Shown here piece after piece: positions 46,487-57,314 of a stretch of 64,000 bases of DNA; within the stretch, counting starts at the first letter, position 1, and the number at the start of each line of letters is the position of its first letter. Origin of the DNA: Ctenopharyngodon idella (taxonomy: Eukaryota; Chordata; Actinopteri; Cypriniformes; Xenocyprididae). Position numbers and translations under genes: made by a program. The notes beneath the pieces are model-generated. The model saw only the letters and a program-made list of their open reading frames with translations. It was not told where the DNA came from and made no database searches. Location: contig NC_067221.1 in assembly GCF_019924925.1 (NCBI RefSeq), positions 32,729,956-32,793,955 of the forward strand, given 5' to 3'.

Positions 46487-46566
46487 ATATGCATACTTAT
46501 GACACGAGGACTTTTGACAGTACTGTATACAGTACTGTCATATGTCCTCATGTCATAAGAATGCAT
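46487..46566. repeat. Palindrome of about 80 bp
   Basis: It is centred on GACAGTACTGTATACAGTAC at 46516-46535 (the fully self-complementary core runs four bases further). The outer arms GCATACTTATGACA and TGTCATAAGAATGC pair with few changes. Probably a small foldback element. Confidence 0.7.
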
Positions 46567-47364
46567 ACGCTTTGGTGGTGGCACCAGGAAATTTGACCAG
46601 TTTAACGGCTTTTGAGCTCTCATATTCCATTTAAATAAACAGTTTATCACTTTAAAGCCAAAGAATGGCCCCATATCTTCCCACACATCACATTCCACAC
46701 ATTCATACCATTTAGAGTTATGGGTGAACAGTCATTCATTATTTCCTATGTGTGTTTACCCAAGTTTGTAGGTAAATTTTGAAATGCTCTGTCTGAAACA
46801 TTCTTTGTTATTTAATTGTGATATTTTAAATGTTAATCTTACAAGTAGACAGCAGGTGCAGACTTATTTTCATTTAGCCTACGATAGTATAGGCAAATGA
46901 TCCTCCCCCTGCTGTCAAACGTCAGGTGGAAAATGCTTGTATGACCGTTACGACAAAATGGCAACGAGAGTAATTTTGTATTATTATGAATATTGTAAAG
47001 GGCCATGTTGTAAATTTCTGTTGTAAATTATAGGTTACACTTACAGTTGCCGCGTCGCACCCAACGGCCGATGCAAGAATACGACAATATTGCACTATAA
47101 TGAAAATTGGCTTTGAAATACACCACAGTAAATGAAAAAACTCTTAAACCTATACGTAGTTCTAAAGAAGTAGCCTAATTAAAGACAGCGATATCTTTGA
47201 GAACACTAAAATATTGATTTATAATGCGCTAATGAACAAAAAACAAGAGCAGCGCGCTCTGTAATTAGACGCCTGACGTACCCTACTGTAAAAACGGAAA
47301 GCGTTATGCGGAACAACACACATGTTCCACACAATAAAGCAGTTTAATTAACTTTTGAACCCAC

Positions 47365-47430
47365 CTTTACATTTCTGAGGAGGGAAACGTGCGGTCAGCT
47401 GCACTCGAAACCATCTCAATCAAGTGCGCA
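47365..47430 (-). other. helz2: Candidate non-coding exon 1 of helz2
   Basis: The sequence downstream of the TATA-like box ends in AAAG|GTGGGT (donor GT at 47364-47363) and has no ATG followed by an open frame. It would splice to the acceptor at 45281. The transcription start near 47425-47430 is estimated from the TATA-like position. This is inference. Confidence 0.35.
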
Positions 47431-47453
47431 CAACGCAAACCAACTTCATGACC

Positions 47454-47460
47454 CTCTATA
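47454..47460 (-). promoter_or_regulatory. helz2: TATA-like box of helz2
   Basis: TATAGAG on the minus strand, about 25 bases downstream of the ISRE and upstream of the candidate exon 1. Weak match to TATAAA. Confidence 0.35.
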
Positions 47461-47483
47461 GTAGGCTAACCCTCAGCCGCTTG

Positions 47484-47496
47484 AGTTTCGTTTTCC
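47484..47496 (-). promoter_or_regulatory. helz2: Interferon-stimulated response element (ISRE)
   Basis: The minus strand reads GGAAAACGAAACT, a full match to the ISRE core GAAANNGAAACT bound by ISGF3 and IRFs. It lies upstream of the TATA-like box in the orientation of helz2, whose mammalian counterpart is interferon-induced. Confidence 0.65.
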
Positions 47497-47740
47497 TGGG
47501 AGGGAGTAAGGGGTGACGATATCGTTGGTCACGTCCTTTTTTTTTTTTTTTTTTCTTTTTTTTTTTTGCATAACAACAGATACACCAATGACCTCATTCA
47601 CAGGTGTTCTCCTCCTTTTCTTTTTTGGCTCATCCCCAAACTCTTGCCACATTGTTTCATTATCTTATTGCTTTATTTTTAATGGTATTTTTAATGATCT
47701 TATCAACTCGGAGAATTGTTTTTGTTGAGAAAACGATGCC

Positions 47741-48082
47741 ATGCCACCAAAAAAGTATCCTGCACAGGCCGAGGAGGTTGACGATATAAAGCGATCACTC
47801 GACATGTTGACGGAGGAGGTTTCTGTTGTAAGACAACAGCAGAAAACCATCATGAGCTTGGTGGAGGAAGTTAAAGCCCTGAGGCTTCAAAACATTGAGA
47901 AAGACAAACGGATCATGTCGTTGGAAAACCGGGTGGCCGATCTGGAACAATACAATCCACATGGACAGCCAATTGTAAAATATTCATCAAGACGAATGGA
48001 ACACCAGAACAAGCCAAAGTGCAAGTTATTAGGGATCTGGAGGAGCTGGAGAAATATCAATAAGGAAAATGAGATAAGGTAA
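47741..48082 (+). pseudogene. LINE ORF1, short coiled-coil protein
   Basis: 113 codons starting MPPKKYPAQAEEVDDIKRSL. A heptad-rich coiled coil (LTEEVSVVRQQQKTIMSLVE ... MSLENRVADLEQ) is followed by a short basic tail. ORF1 proteins of this LINE group often end in a longer nucleic-acid-binding domain that is absent here, so it is probably truncated. Confidence 0.65.
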
Positions 48083-48124
48083 TACAATAAACCCAGTAGT
48101 AAAGAAAGAATAAAAAGAACATAA

Positions 48125-48780
48125 ATGACAACTATGTCATTTGTTGAACATAAAAAGTTATGTATATCGGGACTAGTAAACTTTGTATATACAGAGTATA
48201 AAATGCAGGACATAGAAAATAATATTGATCCAGAAAATAACTTACTTATTAATATTAATAACAGTTGCAGTTATTATACAGATGAACAATTCAATATAAC
48301 CTTCCAACTAGTGCACGACATTTCGATGATCCACTTTAACAGCAGAAGCCTATATGCCAATTTCCAAAGCATTAAAGATTATTTAAGACAATTAAAGAAT
48401 CTATTCAGCATCATAGCAATTTCAGAGACCTGGCTTAATGATGAAAAAGGGTTGGACTTTGAGATTGATGGCTATGAATTGAATTATAAAAACAGAGTGA
48501 ATAGAAGTGGAGGAGGTGTGGCAATATATGTGCATAACAGTCTGAAGTATAAGGTGGTGGAGGGTATGACAGCAGCTGTTGATGATTTGTTGGAATGTAT
48601 TACAATAGAAATATGTATGGAAAAGTCAAAAAACATTTGTGAGTTGTATATACAGAACTCCTGGATCAAATATTAAAATATATTTAATGATTGGATGGAA
48701 AAAATATTTACAAAAACATTTTAAAAGACTGTGTTCATATGTGGAGACTTTAACATTGACTTACTAAATCCAAAAAAAGC
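48125..48780 (+). pseudogene. LINE ORF2 endonuclease domain remnant
   Basis: An APE-type endonuclease with HFNSRSLYANFQSIKDYL, IIAISETWLND (catalytic E), GGGVAIYVHNSL, and, after a frame change near 48676, FICGDFNIDLL (catalytic DFN, about 48735-48768). A stop at 48674 and a further frame change end it. Confidence 0.8.
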
Positions 48781-48785
48781 ATAAA

Positions 48786-49493
48786 TTGACAGAAGATTTT
48801 ATTAATATAATGTATAGCATGGGTTTGTATCCAACAATCAGTAGACCCAGTAGAATCACATCTCATAGTGCCACATTAATTGACAATATATTCACAAATA
48901 TTATGGATAACAATATAGAGAGTGGACTAATATATAATGACATTAGTGATCATTTACCTGTTTTTATTGTTTATCATTGTAAGTATAGGAAATCTAATGA
49001 TATTAGTTATATCACATCATACAAAAGAGTAAGAATGGCAGAAAACATAAATGCTTTCAAGAATGAATTACTAAAACAAAACTGGAATGTAGTACATGAA
49101 GAGGATGATGTTGATAAAGCATATAATGAATTTCTAAATATTTTTGCATCATTGTATGATAAAAACTGTCCTGTAAAACAATATAGTAACAAACATAACC
49201 AAACAAATAGTCCATGGATCACAAAAGGTTTATTAAATGCCTGTAAGAAGAAAAACACACTTTATAGACAATTTATTAAATATCGTACCCCAGAAGCAGA
49301 AAATAAATATAAAAAGTATAAGAATAAATTAATTAGTATTATGAGGAAGTGTAAGAAAGAATATTATAATAAAATATTAGAGATTAATAAAAATAATATG
49401 AAAGGTTTATGGAACATTCTAAATAGTATAATTAGAAATGAAACAAAAAATAAAAATATAAGTTATCCGGAATATTTTATTGATAAAGATTAG
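48786..49493 (+). pseudogene. LINE ORF2 endonuclease end and linker
   Basis: TISRPSRITSHSATLIDNIF (about 48832-48892) and SDHLPVFIVY (about 48947-48976) contain the conserved SxTLIDNI and catalytic SDH of APE endonucleases. A lysine-rich linker follows to the stop at 49491. Confidence 0.8.
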
Positions 49494-49549
49494 ATAATAA
49501 AAAACAAAGAAGATGTGGTTAATGGTTTCAATAATTTTTTTTTGTAAAT

Positions 49550-51112
49550 GTGGGACCAAATCTGGCAAAAATAATAAATGATTCAGAAACTACAGAAGGG
49601 GTGGATGTGGATCTTTGGGATAGAAACCCCAGCTCTATTTTTCTTAAAGCAGTGGAAAAGAATGAGATAATAGATATTGTAAGAAAGTGTAAAAACAAAT
49701 CTTCCATGGACTGGAATAATATTGATATAGTAAAAAAAGTAATTGAAGAAATTGCAGAACCATTAACTCATATCGCTAACTTGTCTTTTCAACTCGGTAA
49801 ATTTCCAGAAAAAAATGAAAGTAGCGAAAGTAATACCATTATATAAAGCAGAGGATAAACACCTTTTCACAAATTACAGGCCTGTGTCTGTATTGCCCCA
49901 GTTCTCCAAAATCCTAGAAAAACTGTTTACAGAAAGATTTGATGATTTTATTGAAACACACAATCTGCTAGTGGAAAGTCAATACGGATTCCGGACAAAC
50001 AGATCATTATCTTTAGCTCTAATGGAATTAATTGAGGAAATTACAAATTGTATAGATACTAAAAAATATGTGTTAGGAATATTCATAGATTTAAAGAAAG
50101 CATTTGACACCATAAATCATGACATTTTATTACAGAAATTGGAGAGGTATGGAATCAGAGGAGTTGGATTGGGCTGGGTAAGTAGCTATTTGAGAAACAT
50201 GTGGAGTACCACAGGGATTGGTCCTAGGCCCAAAACTTTTCATAATGTACATTAACGATATTTGTAGAGTATCAAATATATTAAAAGTTATTTTATTTGC
50301 TGATGACACAAATATTTTCTGTTCGGGGGACAATTTACAGCTGCTTTTGGAGGCGATCGCAAAAGAAATGATTAAATTAAAACGATGGTTTGATGTAAAT
50401 AAATTATCATTAAATACAGCTAAAACAAAGATTATGTTATTTGGAAAGTATACTAAACCTGAAGTAGAATTGAAAATTGATAATATTAGTATAGAAAGAG
50501 TTTATGAAAATAAATTTCTTGGTGTTATTTTAGACCACAAAATCTGCTGGAAACCACATATAAAACACATTGAGGCAAAACTGGTAAATACTATAGCAAT
50601 ATTAAATAAAGCAAGACATATTCTGGATAATAAATCATTGTATATTCTGTATAATACACTCATAGTGCCATACTTAAGTTATTGTGTGGAAATCTGGGGA
50701 AATACCTACAAAACCAACCTACAGTTGTTATGCAATCAGAATCATAAATAATGTAGGATATTTGGAACATACAAATTCACTATTCTTAAAATCAGATACA
50801 CTAAAGTTTATTGATCTGGTTAAATTTAAGACGGTACAAGTTATGTTTAAAGCAAGAAATAATTTACTTCCGGAAAATTTACAAAAAATGTTTATGGAGA
50901 GGCAGGGTGGGTATAATTTGAGAGATGAATTAAACTTTAAAAAGCTCAACATAAGAACTACTCTAAAAAGTATGTGCATCACTATATGTGGGGTGAGGTT
51001 GTGGAATAATTTGGAGCAGGTGTTAAAATATTGTACAAACTTTAAACAGTTTAAAAAGTTGTATAAAAACGAGTTATTAAAAGGATATGAGGATGAACAA
51101 AAGGGAATGTGA
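49550..51112 (+). pseudogene. LINE ORF2 reverse transcriptase remnant
   Basis: NYRPVSVLPQFSKILEKLF (about 49876-49930), QYGFRTNRS, FIDLKKAFDTINHDILL (50085-50135; catalytic D), PQGLVLGP, VILFADDTNIF (50288-50320; catalytic ADD), NKLSLNTAKTKIMLFG (50400-50445) and the C-terminal FLGVILD and YLSYCVEIWGNTY segments. Frame changes occur near 49820, 50205 (with a deletion just before CGVPQG) and 50735. The order fits a jockey-superfamily reverse transcriptase. Confidence 0.85.
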
Positions 51113-51492
51113 GGGTGGGTTAAAAGATTGATCGTATTAAGACTAAAGGGTGATGGGTTGTTTGGTATAAAAGGTAAAATTAGGTTTGAGTTTAAAAAAA
51201 AAAAAAAAAAAAAAAAGGTTTATTTGTTATTGTGCAATGAATATATAGTATATATAGAAAATATTTAATATATATTGGAATTTTGAATGGTTGTATAAGG
51301 GGTGGGTAAATAATAAGCTTTTGCTTCATCCCGCTCCTTTTCGGACACATGTAATTAATTGATGATTATTCGTAGATATTGTTTTTTTTTTTTTTATGTG
51401 GTAACACAATTATTGTATTTTCATATTTTATTTTATTTTATTTTTTATTGGTTGTTGTTCGAAATAAAAAATAAAGAAAGAAAGAAAGAAAT

Positions 51493-54400
51493 GGTGGCGC
51501 ATGCGCAATTAATTTTTTTTATTTTTATTTTTTTTTTATAATTTAATTAATATTTCACTTTCATAACATTACAAATTAAAAGGTTTCTGATAGAAAATAC
51601 AGGTTGAAGAATATATGCAGACGTGATAAATTCCCAAACAATGGATAGACTGGTATGTTGATTAACCAAACAACAAGCTTTTACCCCCAGTTTCTTAATT
51701 CATATACTGTATTTCTAATAAAAATATACTATATCAGATAAGTCAAAGATGTTTTAAAAGATGAAATTGAATAATAATAAAATTATAACATCTTATAAAA
51801 GAACTACCTTGAATTTAAAGTCAAATGAAAATATTTATTTTAAGAACAATAATAAAAGCAAAAGATATCACTCAAATGAGTATTAGAATAGTAAAGTATA
51901 ACTAAATGTTGTGATTGACAAGATCCACGTATAATACCTACAAATTGAAGTCTATTGAAGAAAGAGTAGGGCCCTGAGATCTAAAGAAAAAAAAAAAGAA
52001 AAGTTTACACTATTACATATCTGTACTAAGACAATCATGGCCGCCATATTGAAGGGTCGTTCCAAACTGAAGTGCTCAAAACTGGCCACTTCAAAGGGCC
52101 CTTCGGAATGAATAATATTAATACGAGTTAGATTTGGTACATTATTATGGTCAAAACGACATTGTACTTCAACAAAAATACTTTACAGCCTCCTTTATCA
52201 GTCCATTCAAATGTTTAAAATACATAGACACAATATACTATATAGTGCGATAAACCAAAAATAAATAAATAAACTAATGTTAAAAAAAATGTGCAAGCTG
52301 CGCCATCTACTCATCGTTTTTTTGGGGGGTCAACCAGGGTACAAAATGGACGACGAAGGTGCCTCCTTGATTGTCTCGTTAAGATGATGCAGAAGTGCAT
52401 TCCAAAAAAAAAATAGTTTTTTTGACGCCTACACCCTTCATCCCTTCGAAGATCTCACTCTGGAGGGTAAACCCTTTGAAGGGATTAGGGCATAGGGATG
52501 AGCCCTTCCGAATGGAACGCAGGGTGTGACACGGTGTTTTTGGTGCAGGGGACGAGGTGATGAACAGAGGATCCAGGAAGACGACAATGGGGAACAGAAG
52601 ACGGAAAACAGGAGACTAATCAGGAACAACAGGTAGGTAACTCAGGTGAGTAGACAGGTAACATTCCGATGAGCAAACAGGTAGCACTCAGGTGAGTCAT
52701 AGGATAGGGTCTGTGGTGCTTCTCATTGACAGGACCAGACGAGGAGGTGAAGGAAATAATGGTGTAAAAGAGAGTGCTGATGAGAACGTGCAGGTGCTGG
52801 GAATCCGTGATCAGGAGGTGATCTGTGGCAGGTGTGGTGATGGCTGACAGAGTGCAGGTGTGGATCAGGAGGAATGCTTGGAAATGTTGTGACAGTGCTG
52901 GTGATCGTGACAATGTCATACACTAAAAGTCAAGTTGACCTTGCAAATTTGCAACAGTTTGGGGGTCAGAAAACCTTAGAAAGTTACATAATTACAGCAA
53001 ACCATTGTACAATGAAAACAACCAGATCAAAGTTGCTCCTAGGAAAAACAATTTTATTGTTATATAAGTGTAACAGTAACAGTAGAATATTGGAATGCCA
53101 CGCTACACATTATGCCAGAATATACGATGGATGTTTTGCAGACTAAATTACATTAATAAATTAATGTGATGTAAGTAATTTACATGATTGAACGCTCAGG
53201 TCTTTAGCATCTATACACTATCACCATATCATGTGATGTAGTTATACTGATTTGGGCATTGGTTATAATGATCTAAGCTAAACTTACAACTGTTAGTTCT
53301 ACTGTGCTAAGCATCTTCTAAGTCAAGACTATCTGATTTCATCACGTGGTATGCATATGGTATTGCATTCAAAAGGTGCATGGTCTTTGGTCTGAGCATT
53401 AACGTCTGCACATTGTCTGCACATCTCATGCAGCTTGCTATTTTAAAATACCCTTTTGACCTTTTCTTGACAATGCGTGGGCTATAACATTTCTTTAATG
53501 CAACATAAGCACATTTTTCAAATCAAAAATAGGAACTACACTCAAAAAAAATTAATTGTTGGATTTACTTAATAAAAGAAGTGTCAAGTGGTTCCACGCA
53601 ACTATATTGAGTAATCTATACACATAACAATTTAGTTGTATGAACAAAAGAAATTCAAGTAAAGCTGACAAAATTTCTTTGAGTAAATACAAATCATTTG
53701 AATGTCTCTGTTACATAATATTTATATGTGCAGTTTACTTAATAATGTTATGTTTATCACATAAGGTGAACACATTTATTGAATTAATTTACCTTAATAA
53801 ATGATCTATTTTCTCTACAAAATGCACTCAAAAAATAATTCATTGAACAAACTTAATTGAATTGAGAGCAGGAATTCCATCCTAAACACGTATATATGAG
53901 GCTCACAGCCTAAACACAGGCGACACTCTTCTGCATAATGGGAACCACAAAATTCAAAAACATTACAGAAACTCCTCTAAATGTCCAACATAACTGCACA
54001 TTAAACACTAACATAAACTAACAACATCTTTCCCTTTACTGAAAAACACATTAAATAACACTTTAATCCCTTAATTTACTCTCTTAATGCAGTCCCTTGC
54101 AAAGCATGCTGGGAACTATGGATCTCTATAGATGTCAACATTAATTTGTGTGTTTCACTCAGCAATGTTAAGTTGACTAAACAAATACTTAAGTAAAGCT
54201 GACAATACTCATTTTTAGTAGAAACAACGCAGTTAAATTACGTTCATGTAGTTTCATGAGTTTTTTAAGGAATGTGAACAAGGATTGTTTGTGTGAAACT
54301 AACAACAGTGAAAGTTCATTTAAGTTTCTGTGTTGATGGAGTTATCTGGTCTTTAGCAGCTAAGTTTCTCAGAAAAGGCATTTTTTTTGCATAAAACTTG

Positions 54401-54647
54401 ATTAGACTATTGATATTATTTATTTATTTATTTTTGGGCTAAAACATATTTAAATATATATATATTTTTTTTTTAATAAAAGAAAAACATAATAATTCTG
54501 TACATTTTCATAATATATTTAAATTTAAATAACTTTTTCATATATACATAGTTTTTTTAGTGATTCCACTTCAGTAATAATTTGCCAAATGTCTTCTTTC
54601 AAAATAGACCTTAGATCTGTATTCCAAAGCGTTCATGAATTCGTCTC
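51493..54647. other. Intergenic, repeat-derived, no recognised gene
   Basis: No gene recognised. It includes a possible MITE (about 52050-52530) with diverged ends around AGGGTCGTTCCAAACTGAAG and CTTCCGAATGGAACGCAGGGT. A GAGGTGA-rich stretch at 52540-52920 resembles the edge of an LTR element. AAGTAAAGCTGACAA occurs twice (53658 and 54190). Boundaries could not be fixed. Confidence 0.45.
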
Positions 54648-54668
54648 AGGTTAAGGATGTAACCATGG

Positions 54669-54885
54669 TTCCCTGAGAACAGGGAACAGGACACTGCGTT
54701 CGGAAACGCATTGGTGAATGCCATCACATGAACCGGTGTCTGAAAGCAATTGTCAAACCCTACCAATCCTATTGGCTGGCGACAGCCTATGACGTCATCA
54801 TAGCGCGACCCAGAAGTATATAAGGGGCGTCTAGAGAACCAGTCAGTGCCTTATCGTCTGAAGGGACTGTTCAGCAGGCAGCCCC
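54669..54885. repeat. DIRS inverted terminal repeat (left)
   Basis: It pairs with 57105-57312 over about 210 bp with roughly 10 percent changes. It includes TATATAAGGGGCG (54818-54830), a TATA-like box present in both ITRs and facing inward. Confidence 0.8.
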
Positions 54886-54924
54886 GATGCATGGCTGGGA
54901 AATGCAGTGGCTCGTTTCCTGTTC

Positions 54925-55010
54925 TCAGAACTATGGTTACATATGTAACCTGAGATGTTCCCTTTCGAAAGGGAACACTACACTGTGTTCGGAAACGCAT
55001 TGGGGAACGA
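54925..55010. repeat. DIRS internal complementary region
   Basis: CCTGTTCTCAG ... ATGGTTACAT is the complement of the left outer end (54656-54700). GTTCCCTTTCGAAAGGGAAC then copies the right outer end. This bridging sequence is what the DIRS replication model requires. Confidence 0.75.
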
Positions 55011-55619
55011 TATACCCACGCCGCCATGCTGAGGGGTTCTACTTTACAGAAACCTAGTCTTGACCAACAACCTGTCTGATCACAGAGTCTTCAATCACAT
55101 TTCTTCAGAGAAGATATCTAGTAAGAGTGACTGCAAAAGAAGCAGAAACTAAGCTATAACCAGAGGAGAAGCTACTCTACCAATGGTGGCTGTAAAGGCG
55201 GCCATTTTGTTTGCCAAGCCAAAAAAATTCATTCAAGCCAACCTAATGGTTTTTAAACTTTAGAGCCCTTAAAAACCCCTATTCTAATTTTCTTCTCTAC
55301 ACGCCCAGGAAAAACCCATACAGGAAAACTTAAGGTCAAATATATATAATGTAAATATAGACCCAGCTTACCTTCCTGCGGCTCGAAGACCGAAGACTCC
55401 TATCGTGTAGGGGATGGAATCTAGGGTCCTTTGAGCCTAAAGGAGCCTTTTTACTATCAAGCCAGAAGGTGGGCCATCAGAATCACATTCATCATGGGCC
55501 CTGTCCTCAGCCTGACTGTAAGAAAGCCTGAGCGTGTTACATTTTAAAATTCCTTGACCAGGAGGTGGAAGAAGAGAGGAGAGGGTAGAAGTGAACTACC
55601 CTCGCAGAGAGGAAACCAA

Positions 55620-57061
55620 TCACTGACGCTGCTGGCATCTGTGGTTGATTACTTCCCTCAGATCCTGCTTCTTCTTCCTAGAGTCCCGCCTTCTCTGGGA
55701 CTTACTCCGAGGAGGAGGAGGTGCCTGAGAGGCAACACTGGACCTCTGGCCCTGTCTCCGATCCTCGAATCGGGACGGGCCAGGACCTGCTGTCTGTCTC
55801 GGCCCAGGATCGGATCTGAGCGGTATGCAGTTCATAAACGCAGCTGAGCGCGCCTTCACCTCTCTGAACTTTCCCCACCACCGCCTCGATGGAGGTACCA
55901 AAAAGTTCAGAGGGTGAAACCGGTGCATCGAGGAGAAAGCCCTTTTCTTTCTCCCCGATGTCAGCCAGGTTCAACCACAGGTGTCTCTCCGTGGCCACCA
56001 TCGCTGCCATCGATCTTCCAATCGAAGCAGCGGTTTGCTTAGTGGCCCGGAGAGCCAGATCCGTGGTGCAGCGCAGCTCTTCTACCGCCTCAGGGGACAG
56101 ACTTGGTACCAAGTCAGCTTGGTAGGCCTGTAACACCGCCATGGTGTGTAAGGCCGCACCAGCCTGACCCGCTGCTGCGTATGCCCTGCAATTCAAGCGA
56201 GAGGTCACTTTAAGGTGCTTAGAAGGCAGGACCGGAGCTTTCAGTGTCGGGGCCTGCCCAGTGATGAGATAGTTTGCGAACGTCTCATCAATAGGGGGCA
56301 TCGAAACATACCCATGTTGGCTCAATCCCTCCACATCAGCGAAATTCACCCGCTGATGCAGATGAATACGAGCCGAATATCGGTTCTTTCATGCCTTCTC
56401 GATCTCCACATGAAGATCATAAGGAATGGAAGGCTCACGGGGGCTGCTTTGTTATGGCCAGAAAGGAAACGCTCGTCAAGCCGTCCGCGTGCGGCCCCTC
56501 TCTTAACGTGCTCCCATGGCAGCTGCAGTCTGCCAGAAGCACGTTCCATAACTTCAAGCAGCTCCGAATACGCAGGGCAAGGAGGCTTTGAAGTTTCAGC
56601 AGGCTCACTTGCTTCCTCTTCAACAGCCATCTCCTGCTCTCTTGGGCTTGCAGCCAGAAGAGCACTCGCTGCTGGATCTGACGATGTCAAAGACAAGACA
56701 TCGTCATCATCCAACAGCTCACCCTCGTCAGCTACGGAGGGTTGAGAGAGATTTACACCTCTCTCAAATTCCTCCGTGAGCTCCATCTGCGAGCCCCATG
56801 ATTTCAGTCGTCGCTCTGCCTCAGCACAAGTGGGGTCAGAACCACCAGGCAGCGATGCCGGCTCCTCTCCCCTCGAGAAGAGGGCCAGACGAGAGCGGAG
56901 CGTTCTCATTGCTAGACGCTCACAATTTGCACAGACAGCGCCCTCAAGCACTGTCCGTGCGTGCTCTTCCCCCGACAGAAAACGCACAGATTGTGCGTGT
57001 CACCGGGAGTCAAAAACCTGGGACAGGGATCAGCACACTTTCTGAAATGTTTGTCAGACAT
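55620..57061 (-). pseudogene. DIRS ORF1 (gag-like) with frameshifts
   Basis: It starts at ATG 57061-57059 (MSDKHFRKC). A one-base shift near 56977 leads into the CFC...GEEHAR zone with CANCERLAMRTLRSRLALF. A long acidic low-complexity middle follows, then a second shift near 56349 into the domain with YVSMPPIDETFANYLI and AAYAAAGQAGAAL-like residues. A basic serine-rich C-terminus ends near 55620. This Cys-rich N-terminus and order are familiar from DIRS ORF1 proteins of cyprinid genomes. GC content is much higher than its surroundings. Confidence 0.7.
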
Positions 57062-57104
57062 AGTAAATACTTTCTTACCGGATTCGATGCAATTGCCAAA
57101 CAGA

Positions 57105-57312
57105 CAAAACAGTCCCTTCAGATGAAAAGATACTGACTGGTTCTCTAGGCGCCCCTTATATACTTCCGGGTCGCGCTATGATGACGTCATAGGCTGTCGC
57201 CGGCTAATAGGATTGGTAGGATTTGACAATTGCTTTCAGACACCGGTTCACGTGATGGCATTCCCCAATGCGTTTCCGAACGCAGTGTAGAGTTCCCTTT
57301 TGAAAGGGAAAC
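57105..57312. repeat. DIRS inverted terminal repeat (right)
   Basis: The inverted partner of 54669-54885, with the TATA-like box facing the ORF1 start 90 bp away, so it is the likely promoter side of the element. Confidence 0.8.
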
Positions 57313-57314
57313 AA

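Larger units (their letters stand above)
45281..47364. other. helz2: First helz2 intron (probable)
   Basis: No coding exon was recognised. It holds a GA microsatellite (45341-45374), a perfect 20-bp-stem hairpin (45671-45712) and an 80-bp palindrome at 46487-46566. If the proposed non-coding exon 1 is right, this is intron 1. Confidence 0.5.
47515..51492 (+). mobile_element. Non-LTR retrotransposon, near full length but frame-broken
   Basis: Two consecutive coding zones are visible, ORF1-like (47741-48082) and ORF2 (48125-51112). A 3' UTR follows with TAATAAGCTTTTGCTTCATC (about 51311) and a GAAA-repeat tail (51471-51491). The clade looks to be of the jockey superfamily (CR1/L2/Rex-like), judged by the RT motifs; I cannot settle it further. 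The element starts within about 20 bp of the helz2 ISRE, after long T runs (47538-47569). Breaks at several points make it inactive. Confidence 0.75.
54648..57314 (-). mobile_element. DIRS-like retrotransposon, deletion derivative
   Basis: Inverted terminal repeats of about 215 bp (54669-54885 and 57105-57312) share ACGTCATCATAGCGCGACCC and ACCGGTGTCTGAAAGCAATT. Just inside the left ITR, 54925-55010 is a segment that joins the complement of the left outer end to a copy of the right outer end: the internal complementary region of DIRS elements. A gag-like ORF1 lies on the minus strand; reverse transcriptase, RNase H and tyrosine recombinase are missing, so this copy is non-autonomous. Confidence 0.8.

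Noticed and set aside
55554..57136. Plus-strand frames opposite the DIRS gag
   Set aside because: They are antisense shadows of the GC-rich gag frame and have no motif of their own.
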